Below the pieces are notes generated by a model. The model searched no databases and was not told where the DNA came from. It was given only the letters and a program-made list of their open reading frames with translations. Of a stretch of DNA of 64,000 nt, positions 36,405 to 47,077 are shown in pieces. The number at the start of each line of letters is the position of its first letter. Within the stretch, counting starts at the first letter, position 1. Position numbers and translations under genes: made by a program. Source of the stretch: Anaspis maculata (lineage: Eukaryota > Arthropoda > Insecta > Coleoptera > Scraptiidae). The stretch covers positions 32,855,681 through 32,919,680 of the forward strand of contig OX421965.1 of assembly GCA_949128115.1 (NCBI GenBank). The letters run 5' to 3'.

Positions 36405-38983
36405 TGTTTGAACTTGAATGGATACGTTCCAACATTGTCCGGTACACCAAAACAACCATAATTTGTCGACATAAGAGGCCATGAGAGATAAACACACGAA
36501 AATATTATCACCGCTTGCGGCCACTAGTAATTGTGTTTTTCAATGAACTCTAATCGATTTTGATTTTCAAACACGCAAAAGAACGTATTTGAGTCGTCTG
36601 TTGTGCTTTCCTGCATGGAAAGTGTTTTTCATCAAAAAAATAGAATCTTTTCTGACCGATAAAGCGCTTTGGCCGGCGTAAATTTTCAGGTACAAGGTGA
36701 AAGACATTTTTTTCCGATCTGACTCTAATTTTACTATTAAAAAAAATTAAATTTTGAAATTTTGGATGATCAAAATCGTTTCCAGGTGTCAGTCTGACGC
36801 GCTGAAGCTGCTAAATCTATAATAATCCCCTTTTTTTCTTGATTCCCGATCATTTCATCATGTTTATCCATTGCGGATATTGGCCTTTTGACTATTAAAT
36901 CAGACTATTAATGCTTGATTTTTGCCTGCCTACTCTGTCAAGGTACCTAAAGATAGGTAGGTACCTACCTCTAATTACCAATAACCTACGTTTTGGCTGC
37001 TGCAGTAATCACTATGATATCTTATTCTAAGGGTAATTTTTCCCAGGGTCTTCACTATTTCTCTTTAATGTTTATTGCCAATCAGAATAGTAGGGGTGAG
37101 TACCTAACACGTATTGGGTGACATCTTTTTATAAGGGAAATCAGACGCATTACGCCAAATTATTACGAGTTAATGACGTGTTTCTTTTTTCTACACTTAG
37201 GACTATTGTAATCGCATTTATTCCCTGGCGGCAATACGCGATATTACGTGAACATTTTTTGTGTTTCTCTCAACTCTGCACCCACTCCACCACCGGTTGT
37301 AGATACCCGAATACAATCGCGGTTGGCCGGTGATAGAGGTGGAGGGCGGAAAGTTGGTCACTCACAAGAATGTGGGCGTAAAAAATTGGCGGGAGAGATG
37401 CACCTTGCGGCGTTGCCTGGAGTGGCTAGCATAATTTAGGTACCTTTTTATGGCAATATTTGGTAATAACCCATAGCTCAGGCATAATCGGTGGAATTGA
37501 CACCTGAAACACGTTGAATATTTCCGACATCATGATCCATAAATCTTTTGAGTGATTATTCACCAAAATTCATCCATCACCGGTTGAGGAGTTCGTTCTT
37601 AGCAAGTACCTGAACCACATACTACCTGAACCAAATAAAGCAAGTACGTCTTCAAGCCCATAGCTAGAACAGTAAGTTGCAGCGTCTTTCAAACAGGGAT
37701 TTTCTGGTTTTTGAAATTCTTTTTTGGAGAAAGCAGCTAGTTATGTTCAAATTCAACGACGATTTTTTCATGCCCCTCCCTCCAAAACACCCGCAAAAAA
37801 ATTGGAAACTATTTTTTTTTTGTTCCATAAATCTTCAAAACAACTTGCAGCGCATGGAACAATTCCTCCTTTGTCCTTCCTCCCATTTAAAGTTTTCTGA
37901 ACCTGGATGGATACGTTCCAAGATTGTCCGGTGCACCGAAACACCCATAAATACGTCGACATAAAAGGCCATGAGAGATAAACACACGAAAATATTATCA
38001 CCCATTGCGGCCCCTAATGATTGTGTTTTTCAATTAATCCTGAACGATTTTGATTTTCAAACACAAAAAAGAACGTATTAAAGTCGTCCGTTGTGGTTTT
38101 CCGCATGGGGAGTGTTTTCCATTGAGAAAATTGAATCTTTTTCGACCAAAAAAGCGCTTTGGCCGGCGTAAACCTTTACAAGACATTTTTATTGAATCTG
38201 ACTTTGATTTCACTTTTCAAAACATGAATTTTTCAGTTTTTATTTCTAGATGATGAGAATACGTTTCCAGGTGTCAGTTTGAACCGCTGAAGCCAAATTC
38301 AACGACGATTTTCTCATGCCCCAGCCCCCTTCCGAAACACTTGCGAAAAAAATTAAAAATATATTTTTTTTGTTCCATTAATCTTCAAAAGAACTTGCAG
38401 CGCATGGAGCGATTCCTCCTTTGTCCTTTCTCTCATTTGAAGTTTTTTGAACTTGGATGGATACGTTCCCAGATTGTCTGGTGCACCGAAACACCCATAA
38501 ATACGTCGACATAAGAGGCCGATGAGAGATAAGCACACGGAAATATTATCACCGCTTGCGGCCCCTATGATTGTGTTTTTCAATGAACCCTAATCGATTT
38601 TGATTTCTCAACACGCAACAGAACGTATTCAAATCGTCTGTCGTGGCTCTCTTCATGGAAAGTGTTTTCCATCAAAAAAATTGCATCTTTTCCGACCGAA
38701 AAAGCGCTTTGGCCGGCATAAACCTCTACAAGATATTTTCATTCAATCTGACTTTGATTCTACTTTTCAAAATATGAATTTCTCAGTTTTTATTTCTAGA
38801 TGGCAAGAATACGTTTCCAGGTGTCAGTTTGACCCGCTGAAGCGAAATTCATTGACGATTTTTTCATGCTTCTCCCTCCAAAACACCCGCAAAAAAATTT
38901 AAAACTATCTTGTTTTCGTTCCATAAATCCTCAAAACAACTTGCAGCGCATGGAGCAATTCCTTCTTCCTCCGCCTTCTAAAA
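36405..38983. repeat. Cassette copy 2: satellite fragments with the ~0.96 kb insertion (36790-37748)
   Basis: Counterpart of 22012-24590. Satellite lies at 36405-36789 and 37749-38983, and the insertion lies between them. The sequence appears almost unchanged from copy 1. Confidence 0.85.
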
Positions 38984-39666
38984 TTCCCAATCCAAAACCC
39001 ACCCTGGAACAAGTACGTTCGACTGTATAAGTAGCTAGTTAACTATGAAGGCATGTACTTGGGTAGATAGGATTATGTAGGTATAGGTACCTATCAAATT
39101 TTTCCAACATCAGTCATAATTGAAAGCAGGGCTGGGGCAGCAATGGGGTTTTTGGAAACCCCCTCTTGCCCTTTACGCCATTGCACTGCAAAGTCCTTTT
39201 CCTCCTTCTGTCCCTAAATCGGGTTGGATCACTATCGATTTAGGTTCGATGCTTTCCCCTGGAAACATCAAAATCCAAATGACGCGTTTTCCCCGAGAGG
39301 TTGTCGCAACCGTGGCGTGCCTAGCTGTGAGTTCTGAGACATAGAGCTGCATGCACCACACACTTCTGACGAAATACAACGCGCAAGGTTTGCGAGGACC
39401 AGACGCTAAGGCTAGCTGCTAGCTTTGACTTCCATCTGTTGTGGAGTAGTTTCTCTATTATGGGAGACATTGTAAATTACAGGTTCCTGCAATTTGTGAC
39501 CCTGTTTTGAAGGTTTGCGTAGAGCTCAGGGGGAGGAGCAGCAATGGCCGCGATGGACTCTTAATGACACAATAATATTACTCTTAGCCCTGATTGGCAG
39601 GGTCGGTCAGGGAGACCTAATAACACAAAAATATGCCAAAAGTGATAGCTAATGTGAATAAAGTCA
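38984..39666 (+). other. Unique tail of cassette copy 2
   Basis: Counterpart of 24591-25266. Ends AATGTGAATAAAGTCATAA before the last (TAA)n tract. Confidence 0.5.
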
Positions 39667-39694
39667 TAATAATAATAATAATAATAATAATAAT
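39667..39694. repeat. (TAA)n tract at the right edge of cassette copy 2
   Basis: Pure TAA run followed by TGTTCACAAAAATAAGC, which belongs to hAT-like element 2. Confidence 0.95.
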
Positions 39695-40013
39695 GTTCAC
39701 AAAAATAAGCAAAAGAAAGAGAAGCCGCTGACCAAATTGTCCATAGATTTCATCATCTTTTGCACAAAAATCGAAAGTTTTTTGTGAGTTCGAATGATTT
39801 TCCTAGTCCATTTAGTTGGCTGTTCAAATACCGATAATCAAAACCTTTTTGCCTCTAGTCTAGGGTGCTATGAAATTATTATTTTATATGTTATCAATGG
39901 TTGGCCATAATCAAGGCCATAATGACTGAATAAACTATTGAATGCCAGTGTTGGTCTCTGAAAAGGTTTAAAACTGAATAAAAAGTTTTTCATTATCAAA
40001 AGTTATTTTCGAA

Positions 40014-40102
40014 ATGGCACAATATTGGAAAACGGAGAGTGGTCGTATTCCCTACCGACATGCATTGGAAATTGCCAAACAACATGCAGATGTCACTCTG
40101 AG
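40014..40102 (+). CDS. Candidate short exon, unsupported function
   Basis: ATG in a good context (TTCGAAATGG) opens 30 codons with balanced composition (reads MAQYWKTESGRIPYR and so on). It is followed exactly by AG/GTAAAT, a good splice donor; read through, it stops at once. It lies in the right flank of hAT-like element 2. No family is recognised and the open frame may be chance. Confidence 0.15.
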
Positions 40103-40274
40103 GTAAATTGCAGGACCAGGACATACTACCAACAATTGAAAAAGGAAAAAAAAAAGTCATAGCACTCTTGAAGTAAAATGGTTTCGACCATACGGTACCT
40201 ATAACCTATACATGCCTATACCTGGGTACATCGCGAATAACTGTCGTTCAGATTCGAAGTGCCTAATAATCATA

Positions 40275-40411
40275 AGGTTTGTTCCATCAGCAGTCTCTGA
40301 CTGTCCGTGGACGTCAGCAGCCTGCGCATTACGATTTATGGAACGCCAAAATCGAAATGCGCATGCTGCTGACGTCCACGGACAGTCAGGGACTGCTGAT
40401 GGAACAAACCT
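40275..40411. mobile_element. 137-bp hairpin MITE
   Basis: The arms of about 63 bp are almost perfectly complementary, from AGGTTTGTTCCATCAGCAG to CTGCTGATGGAACAAACCT, and centre near 40343. ATA is repeated on both sides (40272-40274 and 40412-40414). Near-identity of the arms suggests a recent insertion. Confidence 0.85.
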
Positions 40412-40426
40412 ATAATATCCAATGAT

Positions 40427-40530
40427 TTGCTGGGTAAATCTCTCTTCCTCTGCTTTTTCTCCCTTCTTCTCCCTTTTTCTGTTCTTTTCTTCTCCTTTTT
40501 CCTTTTTTTCTCCTCCAGACCCTCCCCCCT
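40427..40530. repeat. Pyrimidine-rich tract
   Basis: About 100 bp of mostly C and T on the plus strand (CTTCTCCCTTTTTCTG and similar). It is low-complexity and gives spurious Lys/Glu-rich frames on the minus strand. Confidence 0.85.
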
Positions 40531-41137
40531 CATTTTGAGGTATGGCGAGCGCCACAAAAAAAGGTCTATTCGGCGCCACTGGTCATGGGGCCTGCCAAGG
40601 CAACTTGAAAATGAAAAAAAAAAAAACAATGTTACTCACTTAATATACGAAAAAAATTACCATTGAGGGAAAAAGTTGAAAATTTGGATTTTATCCCAAT
40701 TTTTTTCCAGTATTTTTAACAAACAAAAGGAATTGGGGGCCCCATCAGATGATTGAGGCCCCGAGGCCCGGGGCGTACCGCCCCCTCCGCCCCGCCCTTA
40801 GTCCGCCACTGAGTTTCCGAAATAATGTCATTTGAACCTTTTTGCCGCCAAATACCTATGAAGCGGAATCAGGATTTTTTAGGACTTTCAATATACTGTT
40901 CAACTGACCGAGAAGATCATTTTTGGAAGTTTTCAGCTGTATTGAAACTTCAACGCATATTTTAATGAATAGTTTCTAAAATAATGTCACTTACACCTTT
41001 TTGCCGCCAAAAACCGATGAAGCGGATTTTTTAGGACTTTCGGTATGTGGTTAAGGGGTTAAAGTGGAAGCGTTTCACCAATTTTCAGACTTACGTTATT
41101 TTTTTCCAGGTCAAAACCTAAAATGCCTGGGCTACTA

Positions 41138-41188
41138 ATGGAAGAGTCTAGAAAGATCGCGTATTATCCAAAATCGCTGCTCGTAACA
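41138..41188 (-). repeat. Solo LTR copy 1, right part
   Basis: Runs AAGAGTCTAGAAAGATCGCG to GCTCGTAACA and matches the end of the LTR at 44.66-44.71 kb. With 9978-10454 it completes the LTR, and ATAC follows at 41189-41192. Confidence 0.75.
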
Positions 41189-41192
41189 ATAC

Positions 41193-42677
41193 TAATTATG
41201 TAGTGGTAGTGGTCTAACATTGCTTAAAGAAATCTTATTTGTTGAAATAACGGCCAACCGAGTTGAAATGTCAAATTACGATGCAATTCCGCATAAAAGT
41301 TTCAAGCTAAAACAAGCATCTATTTAGTTCTAGAATTTTAACACTGATGCTGTTTCCAACATTGAATAACATTAAAATTTCACACATTGTGATTCTACTA
41401 AAAGCTTTTTGTTGCCTTTTTTTTTTCGTCGCTGAAACTGAAATTTTTTGGGTCGCGTCAAGTTGTGTTTGTCTTCCGCTCACGAGAAACGGTTCTCTGT
41501 GAGGAGAGGGAGATATCTTTTGTGCTGCCCGATGCTGTACTACTAGCGGAACCGAATCTTATTCACCCCCATGGGGTGCGAGTCCTCCACCTCCTCGTTG
41601 TCCTACGAGACGGATTTATAATAAAATGACATCGAGTTAAGTGTATTGACATTCGTACGTCGTTACTTATGTAAACAAAGTACGTTTCTATTTTATGACA
41701 ACGCGCCGTTAGGGGGGCTGTGGATTTTTGAGATACACGTAACAAAACATACAGGGGGCGATGCGGGATTTGAAGGATTTGTAAAGTGTTCGACTGCAAG
41801 CTAGCGCGTGCAGACAATGCATCTGTGCGAGATAGGCACATGTGGAATTATGCCAGAGGAATATACAAGGGAGATGCTGCAGTAAATTTTAATTTTTCTC
41901 CGAAAACTGAGAGATGCTGGTGTATGTGTGTGTGCAGAAGAAGCTTCAGATGGTCCCATTATTATGCGGCATAATTTATGTTCCATGCTCAAACTATGCG
42001 GGAGAAATGGAGAATATATCATATGGAATGGTGTAGTTTGAAAAGCTACGGAAAAATATGTAGGTTTACTTAATGAAAAGTTTCCGTATACCTCGAGTTT
42101 CTTGGCTCAAATAATAAAATGTAAAGAAGCCTAGAAAGTTTTGTTTTGATCCCGAATCATGAATCGTTTAGTAAAAGGCTCTTTTGTGTAAAAAACTATT
42201 TGTTTGGGTTCGCTAATGGCAAATATGCCACATTATCCTATGCCTCCGCCTGCCCCACCTGCTGTGAGTGCGTTGTGACTTGGTCTTACCGTCCTACCCT
42301 CACCCCCAATAATAATTAGTACTACCTTTATGTACCTCCCTTCTACTTAGGCCCTTCAGGACTGGGACCATCCAGACTAATACCATTCACGACTTCACCC
42401 TGCCCTGTATTTTCTATATACTCGTAAAGAAAGATCATAACATCCAGCTTGTAAGTAAGTACAGCTTACAGTACCTACTTGTTAAGGGCGCCGGTCGATT
42501 GTATAAAATTCTCCCACGCCTTCATGCAAAACACCCTTATTTTTCAGCTGCACCAAGAAATGCGAAAACTTGATCAAAATACATGAAATCTTTCTAGCCT
42601 ATTTCGGTTCTCAAAACTATGAGCCATTCATCAAGAGTACCTATACTTACTGGAATGCAGGGGGTGAAACACATATG
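41193..42677. other. No feature recognised
   Basis: About 1.5 kb of non-coding sequence. Short frames on both strands near 41563-42022 overlap one another and show no motif. Confidence 0.45.
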
Positions 42678-42867
42678 TACAGGGTGTTCACGATAAAATT
42701 CACCCCCCCTCTAGGAGATTTCCCTTTGAGATATTTTGAAAAACTAAAAACTTTTTCTCAACGATTTTTCCCAGGGATCTTGAATCGATCGTCTAAAAGT
42801 TTTCAATTGGTACCGTATACAGGGTGTGACATGTAACTTTTTTATTTCAAAGACAACACCCTATACC

Positions 42868-43457
42868 TATACAGGGTGTTTCGGTGACTTTGTATAATAC
42901 TTCGGGAGGTGATTTCCCTCAAGAAAATAAGTCGAAAAGTAACAGTAACATTTCACCCTAAAATGCTTCCTAAGGGCGTTACAGCCCCTCAAAGGTACGA
43001 AGTTGAACAAAGTTTTTATTTATTTGCTTGAAAACCGTCAAAGGTAGGAGCTTCAAATTTGGTATAAAGAAGTTTATCAACAGTGCAAATGTACATGCAA
43101 AGTTCTAAACAAATCTAACCAGTGGCGGCAAAATTAGAGGGGATTGGGATTATGTTGAAAATTATTCATGACACGTCCGTGTTTTTTCACTTTCACTCCA
43201 GAACGATGCATCCTACGGAAAAATGCAAGAGGAGTTTTGAATGGAACGAATCTATCGAAAAAATTACATTTGAAGCTCTTACCTTTGACAGTTCTTGAGC
43301 AAATAATTGAAAACTTTGTTGCATTTTGTACCTTTGAGGAGCTGTAACTCCCCCAGGGAGAACTTCGGGAAAAAAATTTACTCCTACTTTTCGACTTATT
43401 TTTTTGAGAGGAATCACCTCCCGAAGTATTATGCAAGGTCACTGAAACACCCTGTAT
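42868..43457. mobile_element. Inner inverted-repeat element of about 590 bp
   Basis: The left arm ACAGGGTGTTTCGGTGACTT and AATACTTCGGGAGGTGATT pair with AATCACCTCCCGAAGTATT and CAGTGACCTT complements near 43408-43457. Pairing continues weakly through GTTACAGC-CCTCAAAGGTAC. The loop contains AGTGGCGGCAAAATTAGAG near 43121. Confidence 0.7.
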
Positions 43458-43851
43458 TTTATCACGTCATTTGATGAAGCCATTCTTTCTGATTACAAAG
43501 ATATGTTACATTTATGATTTATTTTGACAAGGAAGCTGTCAAAAAAATAATAAAATAGGTAGTCAAATAAATTGAAAATAAAAAATTACACGACACCCTG
43601 TATTAGAAACGAATCAAATCATTTATCCATGGAGAGTTGAATTCTGCAGACAAAATGCTGCGAGAATCTTCTTTTTTCAAGTGAACTGTAGAAACCAAAG
43701 CCACCTTGCCGCGAAACAAAATTATTTGGCAGCCTATTTTACTATTTTTCCGACAACTTACTTGTCAAAATAAGTCATAAGTGTCATATATATTTGTAAT
43801 CAGGAAAAAAGGCTCCATCAAATAACGGAATAAAATATTGGGTGTTGCATT
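43448..43851. mobile_element. Second inner inverted-repeat segment of about 400 bp
   Basis: ACACCCTGTATTTTATCACG, ATTTGATGAAGCC and CTGATTACAAA (43448-43501) pair with 43796-43851 (TTTGTAATCAGG, GGCTCCATCAAAT, AATATTGGGTGTTG). It shares the ACACCCTGTATTTTAT end with the neighbouring inner element, so the two may be overlapping remnants of one structure. Confidence 0.55.
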
Positions 43852-44185
43852 TAAAATAAAAAAGTTACATATCACACCCTGTATACGGTACCAATTAGAA
43901 ATTTTTAGAGGATTGATTTAAGATCCCTGGGAAAAATCGTAGAGGAAAAGTTTTGAATTTTTTGAAATATCTCAAAGGGGAATCTACTGGAGTGGGGTGA
44001 ATTTTATCGTGAACACCGTGTACTTTTAATAATATGTAAATGTTTCTAATTTCCCAGTTATGTCTAGTCACTCGCATAACCCATCAGCTAACAACCAGAA
44101 AGCAATTCTGATTACCTACTAACAAGAAAAAAATTTCTCGCAAAATTTTTTCGTCTAGGTCTTGATGCTATGACAAACATAATAA

Positions 44186-44710
44186 TGTTAGGTATTTTGC
44201 GTACGGGTTCAAATATAATTGAGACAATCGTTTTAAAACACACACTGTTCATTACTGCGTACTAAAATAGATACACGCTAACAATTATTTACTCCGGAAT
44301 ATCGCTGTGATTACTACTCGCTTTTAATCCGCTCGCTGCCACTTCGCATTCCAATTCATAACTGACTGTCGCGCTGAGGACGCTGCTTTTATATGCCTCC
44401 GATTAGTGTTCCCGAACTTTCCATCATCCTCCAGCAGTTTCCATAGTGACCCGGCATATTATGGTTTCTCTAGACGACTCACGAATAATCACACACCTTT
44501 CGCGTGCTTCCCGTGTGTTCTGGTATGTGGCACCGCCACCAAAATGGACAGATGTAGCTTGACTCACTGCTAAAGTCTCCATAGAGTTGTACGGGAAAAA
44601 GCCTACACGCGCGCTCTGGAACGCACCAGAATGCTCCGCACTTGTACACTGCGATCTAACGGGAAGAGTCTAGAAAGATCGCGTGTTATCCAGAATCGCC
44701 GCTCGTAACG
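44186..44710 (-). repeat. Solo LTR copy 2, about 525 bp
   Basis: Same LTR family and orientation as 9978-10454 plus 41138-41188, and uninterrupted. It starts TGTTAGGTATTTTGCG and ends CGCTCGTAACG. On the minus strand a CATATAAAAGCAGCG TATA-like promoter sits in the middle, as in an LTR U3/R border. Flanks ATAA and ATAT match poorly. No internal element sequence or primer binding site is adjacent. Confidence 0.65.
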
Positions 44711-46340
44711 ATATAATATGGACAGACAGACAAAGCAAGGGCATGAGCGCCTTCCGGCATGTCCATTCTTCACTGATTAGTAAGGTGTATTTTTACATCC
44801 ATGTCAAGAATTAGAACGCCAGCGGATTTAAAATTGTTGATTTCAAAAAAACTCTTGCTATTTTTGGTGCTACTTATTATTTGTTTTTGTTACTGAGCGA
44901 AACTGGTTCTCACTTTGGGTGCCAACATCCTTCAGTTACCTATTATTGGCTATTTCAAAATGGTCAATAGTCGAATGGCACTGTCGATGTAGGTGGGGAA
45001 CACATGCAAGCACAAATTTTCAGTTTGCACGGGCGTATCGGGCGTATCCAAGCTGTAGCTCTGCGGTCGTTTTCAAAAATTCGTAACTATTGACCAGGGG
45101 GTCGTATCAAAGTGAGGTTGTTGTCAAAAGGAAGTTCAAATTTTTCTCTGAATAAAACCCTACATAATGTGTTTATGGATTTTCATAAGAACATGTACTT
45201 GTCCGTATGTCGCCACTTTTTGAATCCAATTATGACCTCCAGCACTTAATCGGAGACGCCGCGCCGCCTCAAACTAGCATGTTATTATTGTAATTGGTTG
45301 TCGCTATTTCGGCAAGATTTTTCTTGGTTCTGGTACTAAGGCCATGAGCTACCAATCTGAGTTGAAATCGTTCTTGTATAGAATTTCATCCCGTTCAGAG
45401 GAAAAAATTTCAAGCGCCGATCGTAGGTTCGTAAGCCAACTACCTGCCTATAATTCTTAATTATAACATTCTTAGTATGAAAAATCCGTAAATATTTCAC
45501 CCCAAGGAGGACACAACACTCCAGGGACACGTCGAGTTCCGCTCTCATGGTTTCGTATATATTTCAGAGTGAGCAGCCTGAACTCCTGAAGGGCGCCTCG
45601 CGTCGAGCGGAAGCCTCTAAAAAATTGCCAGCGAACGCACCAACGAAAGAAACAGGAAGTAAATGTTATTAGTTGCTTAAACTTTCCTTAAATCGAATCC
45701 ACTTATTTACCAACACCCAACACCGAACAAAACACAGACAATTTTCCCTTTGTTCACGTGAAACGCAGGTATAATTAATCACACTGCCCGATTTGAATTC
45801 TATTATCCCGGAGAACTTCGCCCAAAATGGCACACAGAGCACAAAAACTATTTTGATATAATTTACCGGGCGGAAATAAATCAGCGTCTGTCCGCGACAT
45901 TTTCCGTTGTTGCCCCCCAAGTGAAAATTCCATTTAAAGATGGCGGTGAAGGAAGCAAGGTGACGGTGAAAGTTCATTATCTCGGTCCAGTCACCCCTGC
46001 CAGTATACACATCCTACAGGTTCCATCCAGACTCGTCGGGAAGTTTGTCCTTGGCATTGGATTAAACTGGCCGTAACTCCTGCTGATGGTAGTTGTGTCC
46101 AGGGTTTTATATTCTTGAAGGGTGTAAATTAACTTCTTCTGTACGTTATTTAATGGCTTCATTATTTGTTCTGACGTCACGTCTGCAGCCTGCAGTGCTG
46201 ATGTGGAGAGAAATAGGGGAGAAAGAGCATTTTTCGTAATCAAGTTTGGATTAAAAGCTATTGCATCGGCCATCTCGTTAATAAACTAGTGTTTTAGTCA
46301 TAAAATTGATTGCCCATATTTGCTTAGGTTTGTCTGCACG
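44711..46340. other. No supportable gene; one weak candidate frame
   Basis: About 1.6 kb of unique-looking, less AT-rich DNA. A minus-strand frame at 45977-46273 starts ATG (reads MADAIAFNPNLITKNALS and on for 98 codons) and has ordinary composition, but no family, splice signal or neighbour supports it. Nothing else was seen. Confidence 0.3.
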
Positions 46341-46959
46341 AAAGGTGGGCACCATCAACAAAAAAGTGAATTTCGTTAAACGTTAAATATCGTTAACAAA
46401 AAAGTCAACTTCCCAGATCGTTAATTAGTAATTTGATTCTAAATGAAACAGAAGTTGACGTTAAACCGTTAACGTCAACTATTCATTTTGTAAACCATGC
46501 AAATAATCATTCCAAAACCACCCAAACACCACCTTGAAAGCGACGAAACTATAATCACCACCATTCATACCTATATAGGTACCTATCTAACTAAACTGGG
46601 TCAAAATTGAGGTGGGCCACCCCAAAATTTTGTCTCGGTGAAAATAAGGATATCTCGAGAAAAAATTGCCTGACTCTGAAAATGTTTGTGGTGCTCGGTA
46701 GAGTTATCTTTTACAGGTTTCAGATACAGCTGAAAGCTTCACTCCATTTCTTCAGACTTTTTCTATTTCGGGTTTTAATAAAGACAAATATGGCTAAATA
46801 AGTTAACGTTGACGGACTTAAGTTAACAAAAGTTGAATGTAACGGAAGTTACATAGTCCGTTAATGATTTTTCAAGTTAACTTAAAGGTTAAATCGTTAA
46901 CGAAAAATTAAACTTCGTTGATTACCGGTTATTGAATTAACGATTTGATGCCCAGCTTT
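46341..46959. mobile_element. GTTAAC-rich TIR element of about 0.62 kb
   Basis: The left end AAAGGTGGGCACCATCAA and right end TTTGATGCCCAGCTTT are imperfect inverted repeats. Both ends carry many CGTTAACG/GTTAAC/AAGTTAAC motifs (46375-46480 and 46800-46935). The middle (46500-46790) has no repeats. No reliable target duplication. Confidence 0.55.
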
Positions 46960-47077
46960 GGTGCACATATTTGTACATTTATCAGATAAAGGGCACTGGA
47001 AAATGATCTACCTGCTGATTTTTTCACCTGAAATGTCAGAATCTCAATTAGTTGTTTAGATTATCATCACCCCTAAT

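Larger units (their letters stand above)
25312..39666. repeat. Cassette copy 2 (14.4 kb) of the tandem segmental duplication
   Basis: Same start, same order of parts and same end as copy 1, but with 18 contiguous monomers where copy 1 has 13. Offsets are 11,625 bp to about 26.7 kb and then change in steps of whole monomers: a 2,214-bp four-monomer duplication (26375 repeated from 28589), two extra 551-bp monomers near 31.4-32.5 kb, and a different expansion near 34.1-34.7 kb. Confidence 0.9.
13525..40581. mobile_element. hAT-like element 2 (CAGTGGCGCCGAA ends), carrying the satellite cassette
   Basis: The left terminus CAGTGGCGCCGAAC and right terminus TTCGGCGCCACTG are flanked by a perfect 8-bp duplication GTCATGGG (13517-13524 and 40582-40589), 27 kb apart. 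Its own sequence is 13525-13688 and about 39695-40581. The rest is a two-copy cassette sitting in its (TAA)n tract. No hAT transposase motif was found. Confidence 0.85.
12677..40811. mobile_element. hAT-like element 1 (CAGTGGCGGACTAAG ends), split by hAT-like element 2
   Basis: The left terminus CAGTGGCGGACTAAG and right terminus CTTAGTCCGCCACTG are flanked by a perfect 8-bp duplication AGTTTCCG (12669-12676 and 40812-40819). CAGTGGCG ends with 8-bp duplications are a hAT hallmark. The rejoined flanks restore the ~160-bp family T unit. Its own sequence is 12677-13524 plus 40590-40811, GC-rich near both ends (GGGGGCCC) and without a transposase. It is a non-autonomous element stretched to 28 kb by nested insertions. 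Confidence 0.85.
10455..41134. mobile_element. Family T element A: foldback-like TIR element, split by 28 kb of later insertions
   Basis: The left terminus is TAGCCCAGGCATTTTAG and the right terminus CTAAAATGCCTGGGCTA. CTA is duplicated on both sides (10452-10454 and 41135-41137). Joining the flanks regenerates the LTR as in the intact copy at 44.65 kb, which proves the boundaries. Removing the hAT-like insert leaves about 2.5 kb: five direct copies of a unit of about 160 bp (10555-11340), a turning point near 11345, then about seven inverted copies (11400-12660 and 40820-41090). No transposase is visible, so it is non-autonomous. The superfamily is unknown. Confidence 0.8.
42678..44023. mobile_element. 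Long inverted-repeat element of about 1.35 kb with ACAGGGTGTTCACG ends and nested inner elements
   Basis: The outer arms pair over about 170 bp: TACAGGGTGTTCACGATAAA, then TTTCCCAGGGATCTTGAAT and GGTACCGTATACAGGGTGT on the left, and their complements at 43862-44023 on the right. Two further inverted pairs with the same ACAGGGTGT-type ends sit inside (42868-43457 and 43448-43851). No transposase motif was seen. The target duplication is unclear. Confidence 0.75.

Noticed and set aside
13689..39666. The cassette duplication as a pure assembly artefact
   Set aside because: The copies differ in monomer number by whole units and by scattered single bases, which duplicated reads would not produce. 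An artefact of haplotype joining still cannot be excluded without reads.
40199..40629. Lys/Glu-rich frames on the minus strand
   Set aside because: They arise from the pyrimidine tract at 40427-40530 and the hairpin MITE at 40275-40411.
41189..44185. The two LTRs (9978-41188 and 44186-44710) as the ends of one retrotransposon
   Set aside because: The first LTR has its own ATAC duplication on both sides, and the DNA between them has no primer binding site or pol motifs. Two solo LTRs fit better.
45977..46273. 98-codon minus-strand frame starting MADAIAF
   Set aside because: Composition is plausible, but there is no family, no splice or poly(A) context and no neighbour. It is mentioned only in the stretch description.
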